42,496 bases of DNA, taken from contig NZ_JAAATY010000052.1 in NCBI RefSeq assembly GCF_013280595.1, positions 1 through 42,496 of the forward strand. The letters run 5' to 3'. The translations under genes were made by a program, and so were the position numbers. Of the stretch, positions 1 through 9,246 are shown piece after piece. Position 1 is the first letter of the stretch; every line of letters begins with the position of its first letter. The notes under the pieces were generated by a model that did not search any database, was not told where the DNA came from, and saw only the letters and a list, made by a program, of their open reading frames with translations. Origin of the DNA: Kibdelosporangium persicum. Its GTDB lineage: Bacteria > Actinomycetota > Actinomycetes > Mycobacteriales > Pseudonocardiaceae.

Positions 1-1563
1 GCCTCGTCGCAGGCGATCACCCAACCAGCCAACACCGCGATCACCGTGGTCGCGCCGTTCACCGGCCAGGACATCGACGCCGACTTCGTCGTCCGGGTCG
101 CCGAACAAGCCCGCGCGGTCGGCGCCGAACAAGCCGCCGCGGCCGAACGCCGCGCCGCCGAAGCACTCGACGCCGCCCGGCTAGCCCAAGAAGCCGCCGA
201 CCGGGCCGCCGCGGAAGTCAAACCCGCCTACGACGCCGCCGCAGCCGCCGCCAAATCCTCAGCGGCAGCCGCCCGCTCCGCCGCCGACGCCCAAAAAGCA
301 GCCGCCGACGCAGCAGCCGACGGCGCCGCCGCCCGGGCCGCGGCAGCTCGCGCCAACCAGGCCGACGCCCAAGCCCGCGAAGACGCCCGCATCGCACGCA
401 ACGCGGCCAACACCGCAGCCCACGACGCCGCCCTCGCCGGACGATCCGCCGCCGCGGCCGAACACGACGCCGCAGCCGCCCGCTCCGCCGCCACCAAAGC
501 CGAAGCCGACGCCGCCGCAGCACGAGGAGCCGCCGACCGCGCCGAAACCGACGCCACCGCAGCAGCCGCCGCAGCCGACAGCGCCCAACAACACGCCGAC
601 AACGCCGCCGAAGCAGCCAAAAACGCCTACAACGCCGCCGTCGAAGCAGGCAAAGCAGCCGACCGCGCCGAAGAAGCGGAACGGAAGCGCGCTCAGGAAT
701 CGAAAAAGGCTGCGGTGGAGGCAGCGGGTAGCGATCCCGGCCCAGACCTGACTCAGGATGACGATGGAGCGTTCAGGGCAGCCTGCCGCACTGAGACCAC
801 GGACATCGAGGCGTGTGTCGCGCAGTACAAGAAGGCGTTCAACGACGCCAAGAACGGCCTGATCGACTTCATCATTCAGAACGGCGGGCAGATCCTTCTC
901 GACGAGATCGGCTACACCGACGCCAAGAAGTGCTTCGGCGAAGGCGACGTCGCGGCCTGTCTCTGGACGGTGATCAACGTCGGCTCACTGCTGACGCTGA
1001 TCGCCAAGTTGCCACAAGTCGCCTCGGCGATCGCCAAGATCGTCGCTGGTCTCACGAAGTTCCTAGAAGGCTCCGCTGCAGGTCGCCGGCTGCTGAGCAA
1101 GTTCAATGACCAAGTCGACAAGCTCCGCTCCACCTGCAAGGCGGCCAGCTTCGCGCCAGCCATGCTGGCTGACAAAACACAACGACTGATCAAGAACATC
1201 GCAGCCGGGGACCATGTCGTCGCCACCGACCCGCTTCCGGCTGTCAACTGCTTGGACGCGGTGCTGGACTCCGAGGGAGAAAAATACGTTCGGAGCAAGC
1301 ACTTCAAAAACGGGGAGAACTACACCCCTGACAAGTCCACTTTCGACGACCGCGTCGATCTGGACGCCCTGGCCGAAGCGGCGAACGAGTGCGAGTGCCG
1401 CGGCCCGAACGCGGATGGCCACTTTGAGCGGGATGTGGATGCTGGTCGGATCATCGGCAACCTTTCCGTGGAAAGGGGTGGCATGCCGACCACGTGGTAC
1501 AAGGTTGTCCAGGACAGGTTCGGCTCGGTAAGGACCATGTACCCGATCGCCAAACCGAATTGA
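1..1563 (+). CDS. Alanine-rich polymorphic toxin with collapsed HINT module and RNase-like C-terminal tip (5' truncated)
   Basis: The frame is open to the window edge, so the true N-terminus lies upstream; an in-frame GTG at 46 is probably internal. Up to about nt 720 it encodes an Ala/Asp/Glu/Arg-rich helical, probably coiled-coil stalk like the ALF-repeat toxins of actinomycetes. Nt 780-1130 form a Cys-containing domain with a hydrophobic helix pair (KLPQVASAIAKIVAGL). Nt 1135-1230 match the start of a pre-toxin HINT domain (Cys, SFAPA, LADKT, LIKNI, GDHVVATDP), but the rest of HINT is absent and the sequence runs straight into VNC and a tip of about 100 residues. The tip has KHF, TPDKSTF, DVDAGRIIG, PTTWYKVV and a terminal TMYP, a pattern I associate with BECR-fold RNase toxins (EndoU/colicin-like). 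RNase activity is inference from motif style. The gene 24 nt downstream probably encodes the immunity protein. Confidence 0.75.
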   Translation, partial: ASSQAITQPANTAITVVAPFTGQDIDADFVVRVAEQARAVGAEQAAAAERRAAEALDAARLAQEAADRAAAEVKPAYDAAAAAAKSSAAAARSAADAQKAAADAAADGAAARAAAARANQADAQAREDARIARNAANTAAHDAALAGRSAAAAEHDAAAARSAATKAEADAAAARGAADRAETDATAAAAAADSAQQHADNAAEAAKNAYNAAVEAGKAADRAEEAERKRAQESKKAAVEAAGSDPGPDLTQDDDGAFRAACRTETTDIEACVAQYKKAFNDAKNGLIDFIIQNGGQILLDEIGYTDAKKCFGEGDVAACLWTVINVGSLLTLIAKLPQVASAIAKIVAGLTKFLEGSAAGRRLLSKFNDQVDKLRSTCKAASFAPAMLADKTQRLIKNIAAGDHVVATDPLPAVNCLDAVLDSEGEKYVRSKHFKNGENYTPDKSTFDDRVDLDALAEAANECECRGPNADGHFERDVDAGRIIGNLSVERGGMPTTWYKVVQDRFGSVRTMYPIAKPN

Positions 1564-1586
1564 TAGAACTAAGGAAAGAGGAAGGC

Positions 1587-1880
1587 ATGGGCCTAGCCGT
1601 ATACGTGGAGAATCAGATACACGAACGGTCCTACGCCGGTAGTGATGCCGGACAGTGGCTGACCCGTGTCGTAACCGAGGCGGCACGTGGCGGCACCCTG
1701 GCGGGCATATACCAGCATGGCGACACGATGTTCAATATTCCGCAGCTGAATGCGATCGAACAAGAACTCGCCGAGATAGCCGACCGATCACCAGCGGTAC
1801 GGCCTGACGTGGACGCGTTGCTGGAACTGTTCGAGCAAGTCCGCCGCATGGGCGGTTACCTCTGGATCTCCGGGGACTAA
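1587..1880 (+). CDS. Small acidic protein, probable immunity protein of the upstream toxin
   Basis: This 97-residue cytoplasmic protein (starts MGLAVYVENQIHERSYAG) begins 24 nt after the toxin stop. The start is set by a strong purine-rich ribosome site (AAGGAAAGAGGAAGG) just before ATG 1587; an earlier in-frame start lies inside the toxin gene and lacks one. There is no signal peptide or membrane segment. The centre is helical and acidic (LNAIEQELAEIADRSP, LLELFEQVRRMGG), as in many small actinobacterial immunity proteins, and it carries the phrase GDTMFNIPQ. I cannot assign a family. The immunity role is inferred from position directly behind a toxin tip and from co-transcription. Confidence 0.7.
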   Translation: MGLAVYVENQIHERSYAGSDAGQWLTRVVTEAARGGTLAGIYQHGDTMFNIPQLNAIEQELAEIADRSPAVRPDVDALLELFEQVRRMGGYLWISGD

Positions 1881-2128
1881 TGGCCAGACCTGGGGCGTGC
1901 TCGGTAGTCGCGTGCGCAGACAGGTTCCGGGTCATCGGGCTTCGCTCGAAGGAAGTCCGATGGCCCGGCTGCTCACCTACGCCAAACACGCGGTATCCGA
2001 CCTGAATCCGACGAGAGGCGCCTCCAACCATTGATGATCATACGCTGACCATAATCACAAACGGTGCAGAGACGGGCGGACAGGCCCAACATGTCCGTTA
2101 GGTCTTCGGACCTCACCGCATAGCGACG

Positions 2129-2163
2129 CCCGCTGGCTCTGGACGAACACTAGAGCCAGCGGG
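2129..2163 (+). terminator. Rho-independent-type terminator hairpin downstream of the toxin/immunity pair
   Basis: A perfect 12-bp inverted repeat (CCCGCTGGCTCT / AGAGCCAGCGGG) has an 11-nt loop and is followed by GTTT. It is the only strong hairpin in the space after the immunity gene and probably ends that transcript. I see no intact gene between 1881 and 2278. Confidence 0.75.
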
Positions 2164-2278
2164 GTTTCCGTACTGGACCACAGATCAGGTCAGCGGGATG
2201 AATCGGGGTTGTGGTATTTCGGTGGATGGAGCGAACCAGTCGTGCCACAGCTGGGCCGTGGTGTCGGACGCGGCGGGT

Positions 2279-2383
2279 GAGGTGGAGGTCGCGGTGCCGC
2301 GGGATCGGGACTCGAGTTTCGAGCCGGTGATCGTCAAGAAGCGGCAGCGTCGGCTGGGCAGTGTGGACGAGGTTGTGTTGTCT
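2279..2383 (+). pseudogene. IS256 (Mutator)-family transposase fragment
   Basis: About 35 residues (core AVPRDRDSSFEPVIVKKRQ followed by RRLGSVDEVVLS) match the N-terminal third of IS256-family transposases, where VPRDR..FEP.IV.K.QRR is a hallmark. The frame carries non-transposase residues on both sides and stops at once, so neither the catalytic DDE region nor terminal inverted repeats are present. It is a dead insertion-sequence remnant between two toxin loci, a usual place for recombination scars. Confidence 0.75.
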
Positions 2384-2410
2384 GGCAAACCACGGTGAAG
2401 GGTGTTCCCG

Positions 2411-3001
2411 TCAGGGCAGCTTTTTCAGTGCCTTCTCCGCGGTCTTCCGCACCACGACACGGGGATGGCCGAGCAGCTCTGTCACCGCGGCACGAGCTCC
2501 GGGCGCCTTCACCCTGGCCAACGCGTTCAGCGCGTGGATGACCACGTCGTCATCGGGCAGCAGACCGATCAACAGCCCAGGGGCTCGGGGGTCCTTCGAC
2601 CGCCCGAGCCCTTGGACGATCATCTGCCGTGCTGTGCCGTAGCGGGTGTCGCGGACCAGGGACGCCAGTTCGTCGAACACCGAGTCGTCGGCCACGACGG
2701 ACAACGCGTTGCCCGCGGCCCATCGCACCAGTGGGTCGTGGATCTCGCGGAACTGGCGGATGATCTCCGGAGCGGCTGCCGGCCTGGCCTCGCGAACTGT
2801 CAGCGCTCGCAGCAGCCCTTCCTTGATCTGTGCGCTCTCCTGACTCGGCACGCGGTCGTCCGCGTGCCGAAGCCAGTCGAGCAGGACCGGGACGGCCGCC
2901 CGGTAGGTGGCGTCGGTGTTCACCAGGTCCCACAGGTCGCCGACGTGGACGCCCACGTCCGCCAGGTCGCGCAGCAGCGGAGTGGGCGTCCTCATGGCCA
3001 T
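2411..3001 (-). CDS. HEAT-repeat protein, probable immunity partner of the RHS toxin
   Basis: This 196-residue soluble protein is built of helical HEAT-like repeats. Repeated patterns such as DPLVRWAAGNALSVVADD, DPRAPGLLIGLLPDDDVV and HPRVVVRKTAEKALKKL show the Pro-Arg-Val-Arg spacing of the family. Its ATG shares one base with the TAA stop of the RHS gene (TAATG), so translation is probably coupled; an alternative ATG lies two codons in. HEAT/armadillo proteins are known immunity families of polymorphic toxins, where they bind and cap the toxin tip. That role is inferred here from the coupled position. No signal peptide is seen, which fits a cytoplasmic protector. Confidence 0.85.
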   Translation of the reverse strand: MAMRTPTPLLRDLADVGVHVGDLWDLVNTDATYRAAVPVLLDWLRHADDRVPSQESAQIKEGLLRALTVREARPAAAPEIIRQFREIHDPLVRWAAGNALSVVADDSVFDELASLVRDTRYGTARQMIVQGLGRSKDPRAPGLLIGLLPDDDVVIHALNALARVKAPGARAAVTELLGHPRVVVRKTAEKALKKLP

Positions 3002-6000
3002 TACGGTAGTGATCTGATGAGGTTGATGCTGCCGTTGTCCACCTGCTCCTGCAGAGGCTTCGACAGCCGGGTGTTCTGCCGTACCACGAGGTCGAACTGC
3101 AGTCCTTTCTGCTTGGCGTACAGGACGAAGTCCTTCAGCTGGTTGGTGTAGTTGAGCCGTCCGACGTTCTTGATCTCGGTGAGTGTCGTGGCCGTCAGCG
3201 CGTCGGGGATCCGGCGGCCGTTCTTCGAGGTACCGGTCAGTGACGGGATGGCGACCTTGCCCTTCTGCTTGACCCCGGCCCAGTTCTCGCCCGCCTTGCC
3301 GAGCAGGTTCGCCGCCTCGTTCCAGGTCTGGCCGGCGAGGGGCCACACCCGCAGCGCGCCCATCACGCAGCCGCCGGCGGCGATGAAGCCGGAGCTGCCC
3401 CACCCGGTCTTGCGCCCCGCCAGGGTGTTGGCGATCTGGTGCAGCCCGCCGCCGATGACGCAGCCGAGCACGAACGGGTTGTTGCCCGACGGGTCGGTGA
3501 GCGTCGCGGGGGAGTTCGCCGCGTAGCTGTAGAGGTTGGTTCCGCCGGCGAGGCCGATGGAGTCCTCGGAGATGAACCGCCGAAGGTCCGGCCGGTAGTA
3601 CCGGCTGCGGTAGTCGAGCAGGCCGTTGCCGTCCTCATGGCGGCCGGTGAACGACACGTCGGAACCGCGTCGGTCACCCTCAGCGGATGGCAAGCCGAAC
3701 GGGTCGTAGCCCTGCCGTGCCGAGAACGTGCCGTCGGAACGACCCAGCGCGGCGGGAGATCCCAGTGCATCGTTCAGGACGGTGTCGGTGATCCCGTCGC
3801 GGGTCCGCGCGAATACCTGGTCGACGTCACCCGTGAGCAGCGACGCGGTGACCGCGCCCGTGCCGTCGAGTTCGGCGGCGACATTGGGCCCGTCGAGCAA
3901 GAACCGCGTAGTGGTCTCACCGACTGTGCGGGCCGATCGGACGCCCACGGCGTCGTAGCGGTACGACGCGGTCAACCCAGCCTTGGTGGTGCCGGTGAGC
4001 TGTCCACGTGCGTTCCAGGTGTACGTCGTCGTGCCGTCGGAGAGCAGGTTGCCGTCAGCGTCATAAGTCAGCGGCGTGCCTGCCGCGGTGGTGAGGCGGT
4101 TGGCGTCGTCGTAGGTGAACCTGGACGCTGCTTGGGGCAGGGTGACATTGGCGAGGGTGCCCGTCGCCGACGTTCGCTGACCCATCGCGTCGTAGGTGTA
4201 GGTGATCGCGCCCTTGACCGCGCCGCCGTGGGCATAGGAGAGGTTGGTGAGTTGTCCCGCCGCGTCATACGAGGCGGTCCGCGTCCACCCTCCAGGCAGA
4301 GTCACCTTGGTGGGCCTGCCCTCCGCGTCCCGCGTGATGGCGACCGCGTCTGAGCCCCGGCCGACCGAGGTCAGCCTGCTCGCGTCGTCGTACCCGTGGG
4401 AGGTTGCGGCCAAGCCGGGCAGGGCCGTTGACGTCCGCCTGCCCATCACGTCGTAGCCGTAGCCGACCGTGCCGTTGGGGCCGGTCGCCGAGATGACCCG
4501 GTCACGTACGTCGTAGGTGTAGGACGTCGTGCCACCCGCAGTGTCGGTCATGGAAGCCAACCGATCCGCGGAGTCGTAGGCGTAACCGATCTCCGACTGC
4601 GCCCCCGAGTCCGTCACGCCGAACCGCGCGGTGGTAGGACGGTCCAGCAAGTCGTAGGCGCTTGTGTTGCGGACGCCTGCTTTGCTCACCGTGGCCACAG
4701 CACGGCCGCCGTCGTCGTACTCGATCTTGCTGGTCGCGCCCAGCGGATCGGTCCGGGAAACCGGCCGGTCGGCATCGTCGTAGCCCCACCGGGTGACTTT
4801 GCCGCGTGCGTCGGTGAACGAGACGAGGTTTCCGTTGGTGTCGTAGGCGTAGGTGCTCGACCGGCCCAGCGGGTCGACCACCACGACCGGCTGGTCCTGC
4901 GCGTCGTAGGCGGTCGTCGTCACGGACCCTGCTGGATCCGTCGCCGACACCGGCCGCCCAGCCGCATCGGAGAACTCTTTCGCGATCCGCCCAAGCGGGT
5001 CCTTCACGGTGGCCAAGGAGCCCGACGCGTACGTGAACGTCGTGACCGCGTTCGCGGGTGAGGTGACCGTGGCGATCCGCCCGTCGGGCGTCCATGTCAT
5101 CGTGGTCCTGAGCCCGAGCGGGTCGGTGGTGGTGAGCAGGTTCCCGTTGCCGTCGTAGGTATGCCGGGTCACCTTGCCCGCCGCGTCGGTCACCGTGAGC
5201 GGCAGGTCGAAGGCGCCGTAGGTGCTGCGCCCGACGACGAGCCGGTCGGACGTGCCGGCGAGTTCGATGACCTCAGTCGGCCGGTTCTCCGCGTCGTAGG
5301 TGTACTCGGTGCGACGGCCGTACGGGTCGATCACGGCGTCAAGCCGGTTGCTGGTGCCGCGGACATAGGTCGTCGTGCGGGCCAGCGGACTGCCGAACGC
5401 CTGCGTGTCGCTGGCGACGCGGCCGCCCGTGAACACCACCTGCCGCACAGACCCGTTCGGGTTTGTCACCTTGGTCTCGGTGACCTTGCCCTGAGCGTCC
5501 AGGGTGTAGGCGAAGGCATACTTCTGCCCGCCCGCAAGGGTTTGTGTGGCTACCCGGCCTTTGTCGTCATAGGTGACAGCGAGGTAGTCGATGCCGCGGG
5601 CGTCGGTGATCTTGGTGATCCGGTGCGCCGAGTCGTAGGCGTAGTTCGTCGCCTTGCCCGCCACGTCCACGACGGTGACGAGCCTGCCATCGTCGTCATA
5701 GGCGTAGGAGGTCGATCGGCCGATGTTGTCGCGTGCCTTGGTCACGCGTTTCGCCGAGTCGTACTCCAGGGCGATCCAGCGCCCGTTCGGTGAGGTGATC
5801 TGGGTGACCTCGCCGTTGTTGCCGCCCGTGCGGGTCAGGCTGACGTTGTTGCCGTTGCGGTCGCTGATCGCGCGGACTCTGGCGTTGTACGGGAAGTAGT
5901 AGGACGTCCCGTCCCGCAGCCGCAGCACCCACTCGTAGCCCTGGACGAGGACGGTCGCGCCCTGGAAGCGCCCCGCCGTGTCGACCGCGGTGAACACGGC

Positions 6001-8928
6001 CTCGATGTGCTCCGAACCGGCCGAGGTCCGGACGAAGTGCACCTTCCCGCCGCCAGGCACGTAGAGGTCGTATTCCTGGTAGGGCCGCGCGGAGGTCAGC
6101 AGCAGGTCGAAGTCGGACGTCTGGTTGCGCCCGAAGCTCCTTGAATGGCCGTCGCCCTGCCAGTACGTCCGGTTCAACGCGATCGGCACGGTGTCGGACA
6201 GCCCCAGGTCGGTGTGCGTGTCGGTGAGCAGTCCGGTCGAGAGCTCGACAGGGTCGCCCGCGAGCGCGTTGAGAAGATCGTCGGACCACGACACGCCGGG
6301 GATGGGCGTGTTGGGAACGCTGGACGGCAAGAAGCCACGAGTCTGCGGGCTCGCTTCGGGCTGGCTTGGCGCCGCGGCGATCACCGAGTCATGGGAGGCC
6401 TCATCCACGGTGCCGTTGGCGCACCGGCAGTCCCTGGCGTCCTGTGACTGTGCCCCGCCTGTGGCGGCCGTTGCCGAGCTACGCGTGGTGAGACGCAGCG
6501 TGGCGGAGCCCGTGTCGGAGCGCGGGGTGACGGCGAACTGGTAGACCCCTGACACCGGCAACGTGGGGATCTCGATGGTACTGCTGCCCCCTTGATCCAC
6601 CAGCTCCGAGCCGTCCGGCTTCCACACGGTCACCCCCGGCGGGGACCTCAAGGACGAGTAGTCGGAAAAAGTGAGGTTGAGCTTCTGCCCGGCCGTGCCC
6701 TCGTAGGCCAGCAGCGCCCGCTGGGCGGGACGGTCGAACGTCAGCTTCTTGGCGGAGTCACGGCGGATGTCGCCGGCCTTGAACGGGTGGGACAGGGTGA
6801 CCGTGATCGATCCGGAATCGTGCGAGTACGGCTGCACGATCAGCCGATAGGTGCCCTTCAACGGCGCGGTGAAGTCGGAACTGGCGTAGCGCGGGATCCG
6901 GCGGTGCGCGATCCGGCTGCCGTCCGGGCCGATGATCAGAGCCCGCATGTCCGAATCGTCGAAATCCGAGTCGGTGAGGCCCAGCGATACGTAATCCCCC
7001 GCTGAGGCCACCGAGAAGGTGGTCTCATTCGCTACGTATTCCTCGCCGATCGTGATTTCCTTGTCGCTGCCGTTGACGGTGACGGTGCCGCCGTCGGCCC
7101 GCTGGGTGAACCGAATCTTCGCCGAGCCATCGGGCGCCTGTGGGTTGAACACCAGGCGATAAGTCCCCGTCCTGGGCAAGGGCTCGGCGTCGTAGTAAAA
7201 CGACCTGTAGCCCTCCGGCCGCCAGAACAACGTGCCGTCCTCGTGGAGGATCACGATCTCGGGAGTGTTGTCGAACGTGGAGTCGGTCGTGATGAAGGTC
7301 AGCTTCTGACCGGCGGTACCGCTGAAGGTGAACAGACCGTCCTGCCCCGGGCGGCTCGTGGAGAACGTCCTGCTCTCGTCGCCGCCCTGGTTGATCGTCC
7401 CGCGATCGACGCCGATGGAGCCGGTGACCTTCACCGACCCGGTACTGCCGTTGCTGGTGCTCAGCACGACGGTGTACCGGCCGGTCAGCTTCGCGAGGAA
7501 GCCCAGGTCCGCGGTCTCGGGGACCGCCACCCGGCTCCAATCGCTACCCAGCAGGACATAGGCCCCGTTCGGGTCGAGCACGTGCGCCGAGACGTTCGTG
7601 TTCGCCGCGAGCTCGTGATCGGTGAACCCGACGCCGATCCACTGGCCCGCGACGGCGTCGAAGGTCAGGGCGGTGTGCCTGCCCGCGCGCCCGAACGTCA
7701 CCGACGTGGCGGACCCCGTGAGGTTCAGCGTGCCGGTCGCATGGGTGGACAGGGTCGCGGTGACGTTGCCCGAGCCGGTGTTCTCCGGGTCGAGGACAAC
7801 CTGGTACATGCCCGTGGCGGGCAGCGGCGCCATCGACAGGGAACCGCTGAAGTTCGAGGACTTCCATGTGTTCAGGCCCAAGCGGGCGTACGGGGTGCCG
7901 TACGGAGTGAAGGCCTCGATCGTGAAATCGGTGGACACTGTGGATCCGGTCAGCCCGAGGCTCAGGGACTGCCCCCGTGTTCCGGAGAAGCGCAGCAGCG
8001 CGACCTTGCCCGAGCCGATGTTCACGGTCTGGCTAGCACCGTCGACCGCCAAAGCGGCGGCCGTAGAGACGTCCGCGGGCTTGTACGGCGCGCTCGTCAC
8101 CACCAGGTCCGACGTTGTCCCCGTGACACCGTTCGCCGTCCGGACCGACACCGGGCCGGAGACGACTCCCTCGGGCACGACGACGCCCAGGCTCGTGTCC
8201 GTCGCCGAGATCACCTGTGCCTGAGTGCGGTTGATCGTCACGATGTTGCGTTCGGGCACGGTTTCGAAGCCGGAGCCGGTGATGGTCACCGTCGTCCCCG
8301 AAGCGGCTGAGGCTGGCGCGAATCCACTGATGGTGGGCGCGCCCCGGGCCGGGACGACGCGGAACTCTCGCGGGCTGTCGGCGGCGCCTGCCGGGGTGGT
8401 CACCTTGACCGGGCCTGTTCTCGCGCCCGCGGGAACAGTCACGGTCAGCCGGGACGGGCTTGTCTGCGTGACTTCGGCATTGGTGTCTCCGAAGCGTACG
8501 GTGCTGCCGGTGCCGAACCCGGTGCCGTTGACCGTCACCGAAGCGCCGGGCGCCGCTTGCTCAGGCACGACGGAGAACACCGCGACTTGCCCTGCCGCCA
8601 CGATGTCGGTGCCTCGGAGGTTTCCTGCTTCGTCGTAGTCGTACCGCACGCCTCCGCCACTGGCGTCCCGCACGCCGACCAGTTGGCCGGCCGCGTCGTG
8701 GGAGTACTCCGCTGCACCACCGACCGGCGCGGCAGCGGCATGAGCCGTGGCCCAGGAGGTCGGTACCACCAACGACGCGACCATCAGTCCCGCGGACAGG
8801 ACCCGCCCGAATCCGCCCACGACAGTTCTCGCCCCGTCAGGCTCTCCGCCCTGGCGCGAGTCTGCTCGCCCAGTGCGTGCACGGTGTCTTCGGCCAGGTC
8901 GGTGGGTCTTGGTGGCAACCCTGCTCAT
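3001..8928 (-). CDS. Secreted RHS/YD-repeat polymorphic toxin with IPT domains and Tox-REase-like tip
   Basis: This 1,975-residue protein starts at ATG 8928, preceded by AAAGGAC at a good distance; a longer frame upstream lacks a ribosome site. A long Arg-rich n-region, a hydrophobic stretch (VLSAGLMVASLVV) and AHA|A make a signal peptide of about 65 residues. Then come one isolated YD unit (YDYDEAGNLRG), two IPT/TIG domains (about 118-280), five beta-sandwich repeats of about 110 residues each ending TG.Y.VVL/P-like (about 281-813), a DUF6531-like segment (DPVELSTGLL, about 890), YD repeats (about 1050-1760) and the RHS core end motif SRYYRPDLRRFISEDS to DPSG (about 1776-1812). The tip of about 160 residues has a hydrophobic lead and then RIPDAL...TEIKNV, the D...ExK pattern of PD-(D/E)xK nucleases, ending VVRQNT.LS.PLQ; this resembles Tox-REase-7. 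Nuclease activity is predicted, not shown. The HEAT gene overlaps its stop. Confidence 0.93.
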   Translation of the reverse strand: MSRVATKTHRPGRRHRARTGRADSRQGGEPDGARTVVGGFGRVLSAGLMVASLVVPTSWATAHAAAAPVGGAAEYSHDAAGQLVGVRDASGGGVRYDYDEAGNLRGTDIVAAGQVAVFSVVPEQAAPGASVTVNGTGFGTGSTVRFGDTNAEVTQTSPSRLTVTVPAGARTGPVKVTTPAGAADSPREFRVVPARGAPTISGFAPASAASGTTVTITGSGFETVPERNIVTINRTQAQVISATDTSLGVVVPEGVVSGPVSVRTANGVTGTTSDLVVTSAPYKPADVSTAAALAVDGASQTVNIGSGKVALLRFSGTRGQSLSLGLTGSTVSTDFTIEAFTPYGTPYARLGLNTWKSSNFSGSLSMAPLPATGMYQVVLDPENTGSGNVTATLSTHATGTLNLTGSATSVTFGRAGRHTALTFDAVAGQWIGVGFTDHELAANTNVSAHVLDPNGAYVLLGSDWSRVAVPETADLGFLAKLTGRYTVVLSTSNGSTGSVKVTGSIGVDRGTINQGGDESRTFSTSRPGQDGLFTFSGTAGQKLTFITTDSTFDNTPEIVILHEDGTLFWRPEGYRSFYYDAEPLPRTGTYRLVFNPQAPDGSAKIRFTQRADGGTVTVNGSDKEITIGEEYVANETTFSVASAGDYVSLGLTDSDFDDSDMRALIIGPDGSRIAHRRIPRYASSDFTAPLKGTYRLIVQPYSHDSGSITVTLSHPFKAGDIRRDSAKKLTFDRPAQRALLAYEGTAGQKLNLTFSDYSSLRSPPGVTVWKPDGSELVDQGGSSTIEIPTLPVSGVYQFAVTPRSDTGSATLRLTTRSSATAATGGAQSQDARDCRCANGTVDEASHDSVIAAAPSQPEASPQTRGFLPSSVPNTPIPGVSWSDDLLNALAGDPVELSTGLLTDTHTDLGLSDTVPIALNRTYWQGDGHSRSFGRNQTSDFDLLLTSARPYQEYDLYVPGGGKVHFVRTSAGSEHIEAVFTAVDTAGRFQGATVLVQGYEWVLRLRDGTSYYFPYNARVRAISDRNGNNVSLTRTGGNNGEVTQITSPNGRWIALEYDSAKRVTKARDNIGRSTSYAYDDDGRLVTVVDVAGKATNYAYDSAHRITKITDARGIDYLAVTYDDKGRVATQTLAGGQKYAFAYTLDAQGKVTETKVTNPNGSVRQVVFTGGRVASDTQAFGSPLARTTTYVRGTSNRLDAVIDPYGRRTEYTYDAENRPTEVIELAGTSDRLVVGRSTYGAFDLPLTVTDAAGKVTRHTYDGNGNLLTTTDPLGLRTTMTWTPDGRIATVTSPANAVTTFTYASGSLATVKDPLGRIAKEFSDAAGRPVSATDPAGSVTTTAYDAQDQPVVVVDPLGRSSTYAYDTNGNLVSFTDARGKVTRWGYDDADRPVSRTDPLGATSKIEYDDGGRAVATVSKAGVRNTSAYDLLDRPTTARFGVTDSGAQSEIGYAYDSADRLASMTDTAGGTTSYTYDVRDRVISATGPNGTVGYGYDVMGRRTSTALPGLAATSHGYDDASRLTSVGRGSDAVAITRDAEGRPTKVTLPGGWTRTASYDAAGQLTNLSYAHGGAVKGAITYTYDAMGQRTSATGTLANVTLPQAASRFTYDDANRLTTAAGTPLTYDADGNLLSDGTTTYTWNARGQLTGTTKAGLTASYRYDAVGVRSARTVGETTTRFLLDGPNVAAELDGTGAVTASLLTGDVDQVFARTRDGITDTVLNDALGSPAALGRSDGTFSARQGYDPFGLPSAEGDRRGSDVSFTGRHEDGNGLLDYRSRYYRPDLRRFISEDSIGLAGGTNLYSYAANSPATLTDPSGNNPFVLGCVIGGGLHQIANTLAGRKTGWGSSGFIAAGGCVMGALRVWPLAGQTWNEAANLLGKAGENWAGVKQKGKVAIPSLTGTSKNGRRIPDALTATTLTEIKNVGRLNYTNQLKDFVLYAKQKGLQFDLVVRQNTRLSKPLQEQVDNGSINLIRSLP

Positions 8929-9246
8929 GTGCTGTCCTTTCGGCATTCTGTGAGCAAGAGCGAGCTGTGTCCCGGCCCGTATCGCTGGTGAACCGGGGCG
9001 CCACCAGACCCTAGGTAATCGCACGGGGACGGGTCCCCGGCGAAGCCGGGTATAGCACCGTCCGCCACCAATATGTGGCCCGCGAACAGGTACGAGCGGC
9101 CCACTGGCGCGAAGTCATCGACGACCGTGATCATGCCGTGTCGGAAGCGCACCAAAGGTACTGCTTCGCCCGGCTGGCAAGAAGGTCTCACCAGAACCCA
9201 CCGCAAGGTCCTTGGCCAGGATGAGGACCTACAAAGAAGACAGCCT
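8929..9246. other. Intergenic leader upstream of the RHS toxin gene
   Basis: About 318 nt lie between the RHS start and the end of a small membrane-protein gene. It must hold the RHS promoter; TAGGGT at 9010-9015 (minus strand) is a possible -10 element, but I see no convincing -35. An open frame of 110 codons on the minus strand has no ribosome site and no recognisable similarity. I see nothing else in it. Confidence 0.4.

Noticed and set aside
218-620. Long minus-strand open frames opposite the alanine-rich stalk
   Set aside because: They are Arg- or Ala/Ser-rich mirror frames of a GCC-repeat coding strand, have no ribosome site and make no sensible protein.
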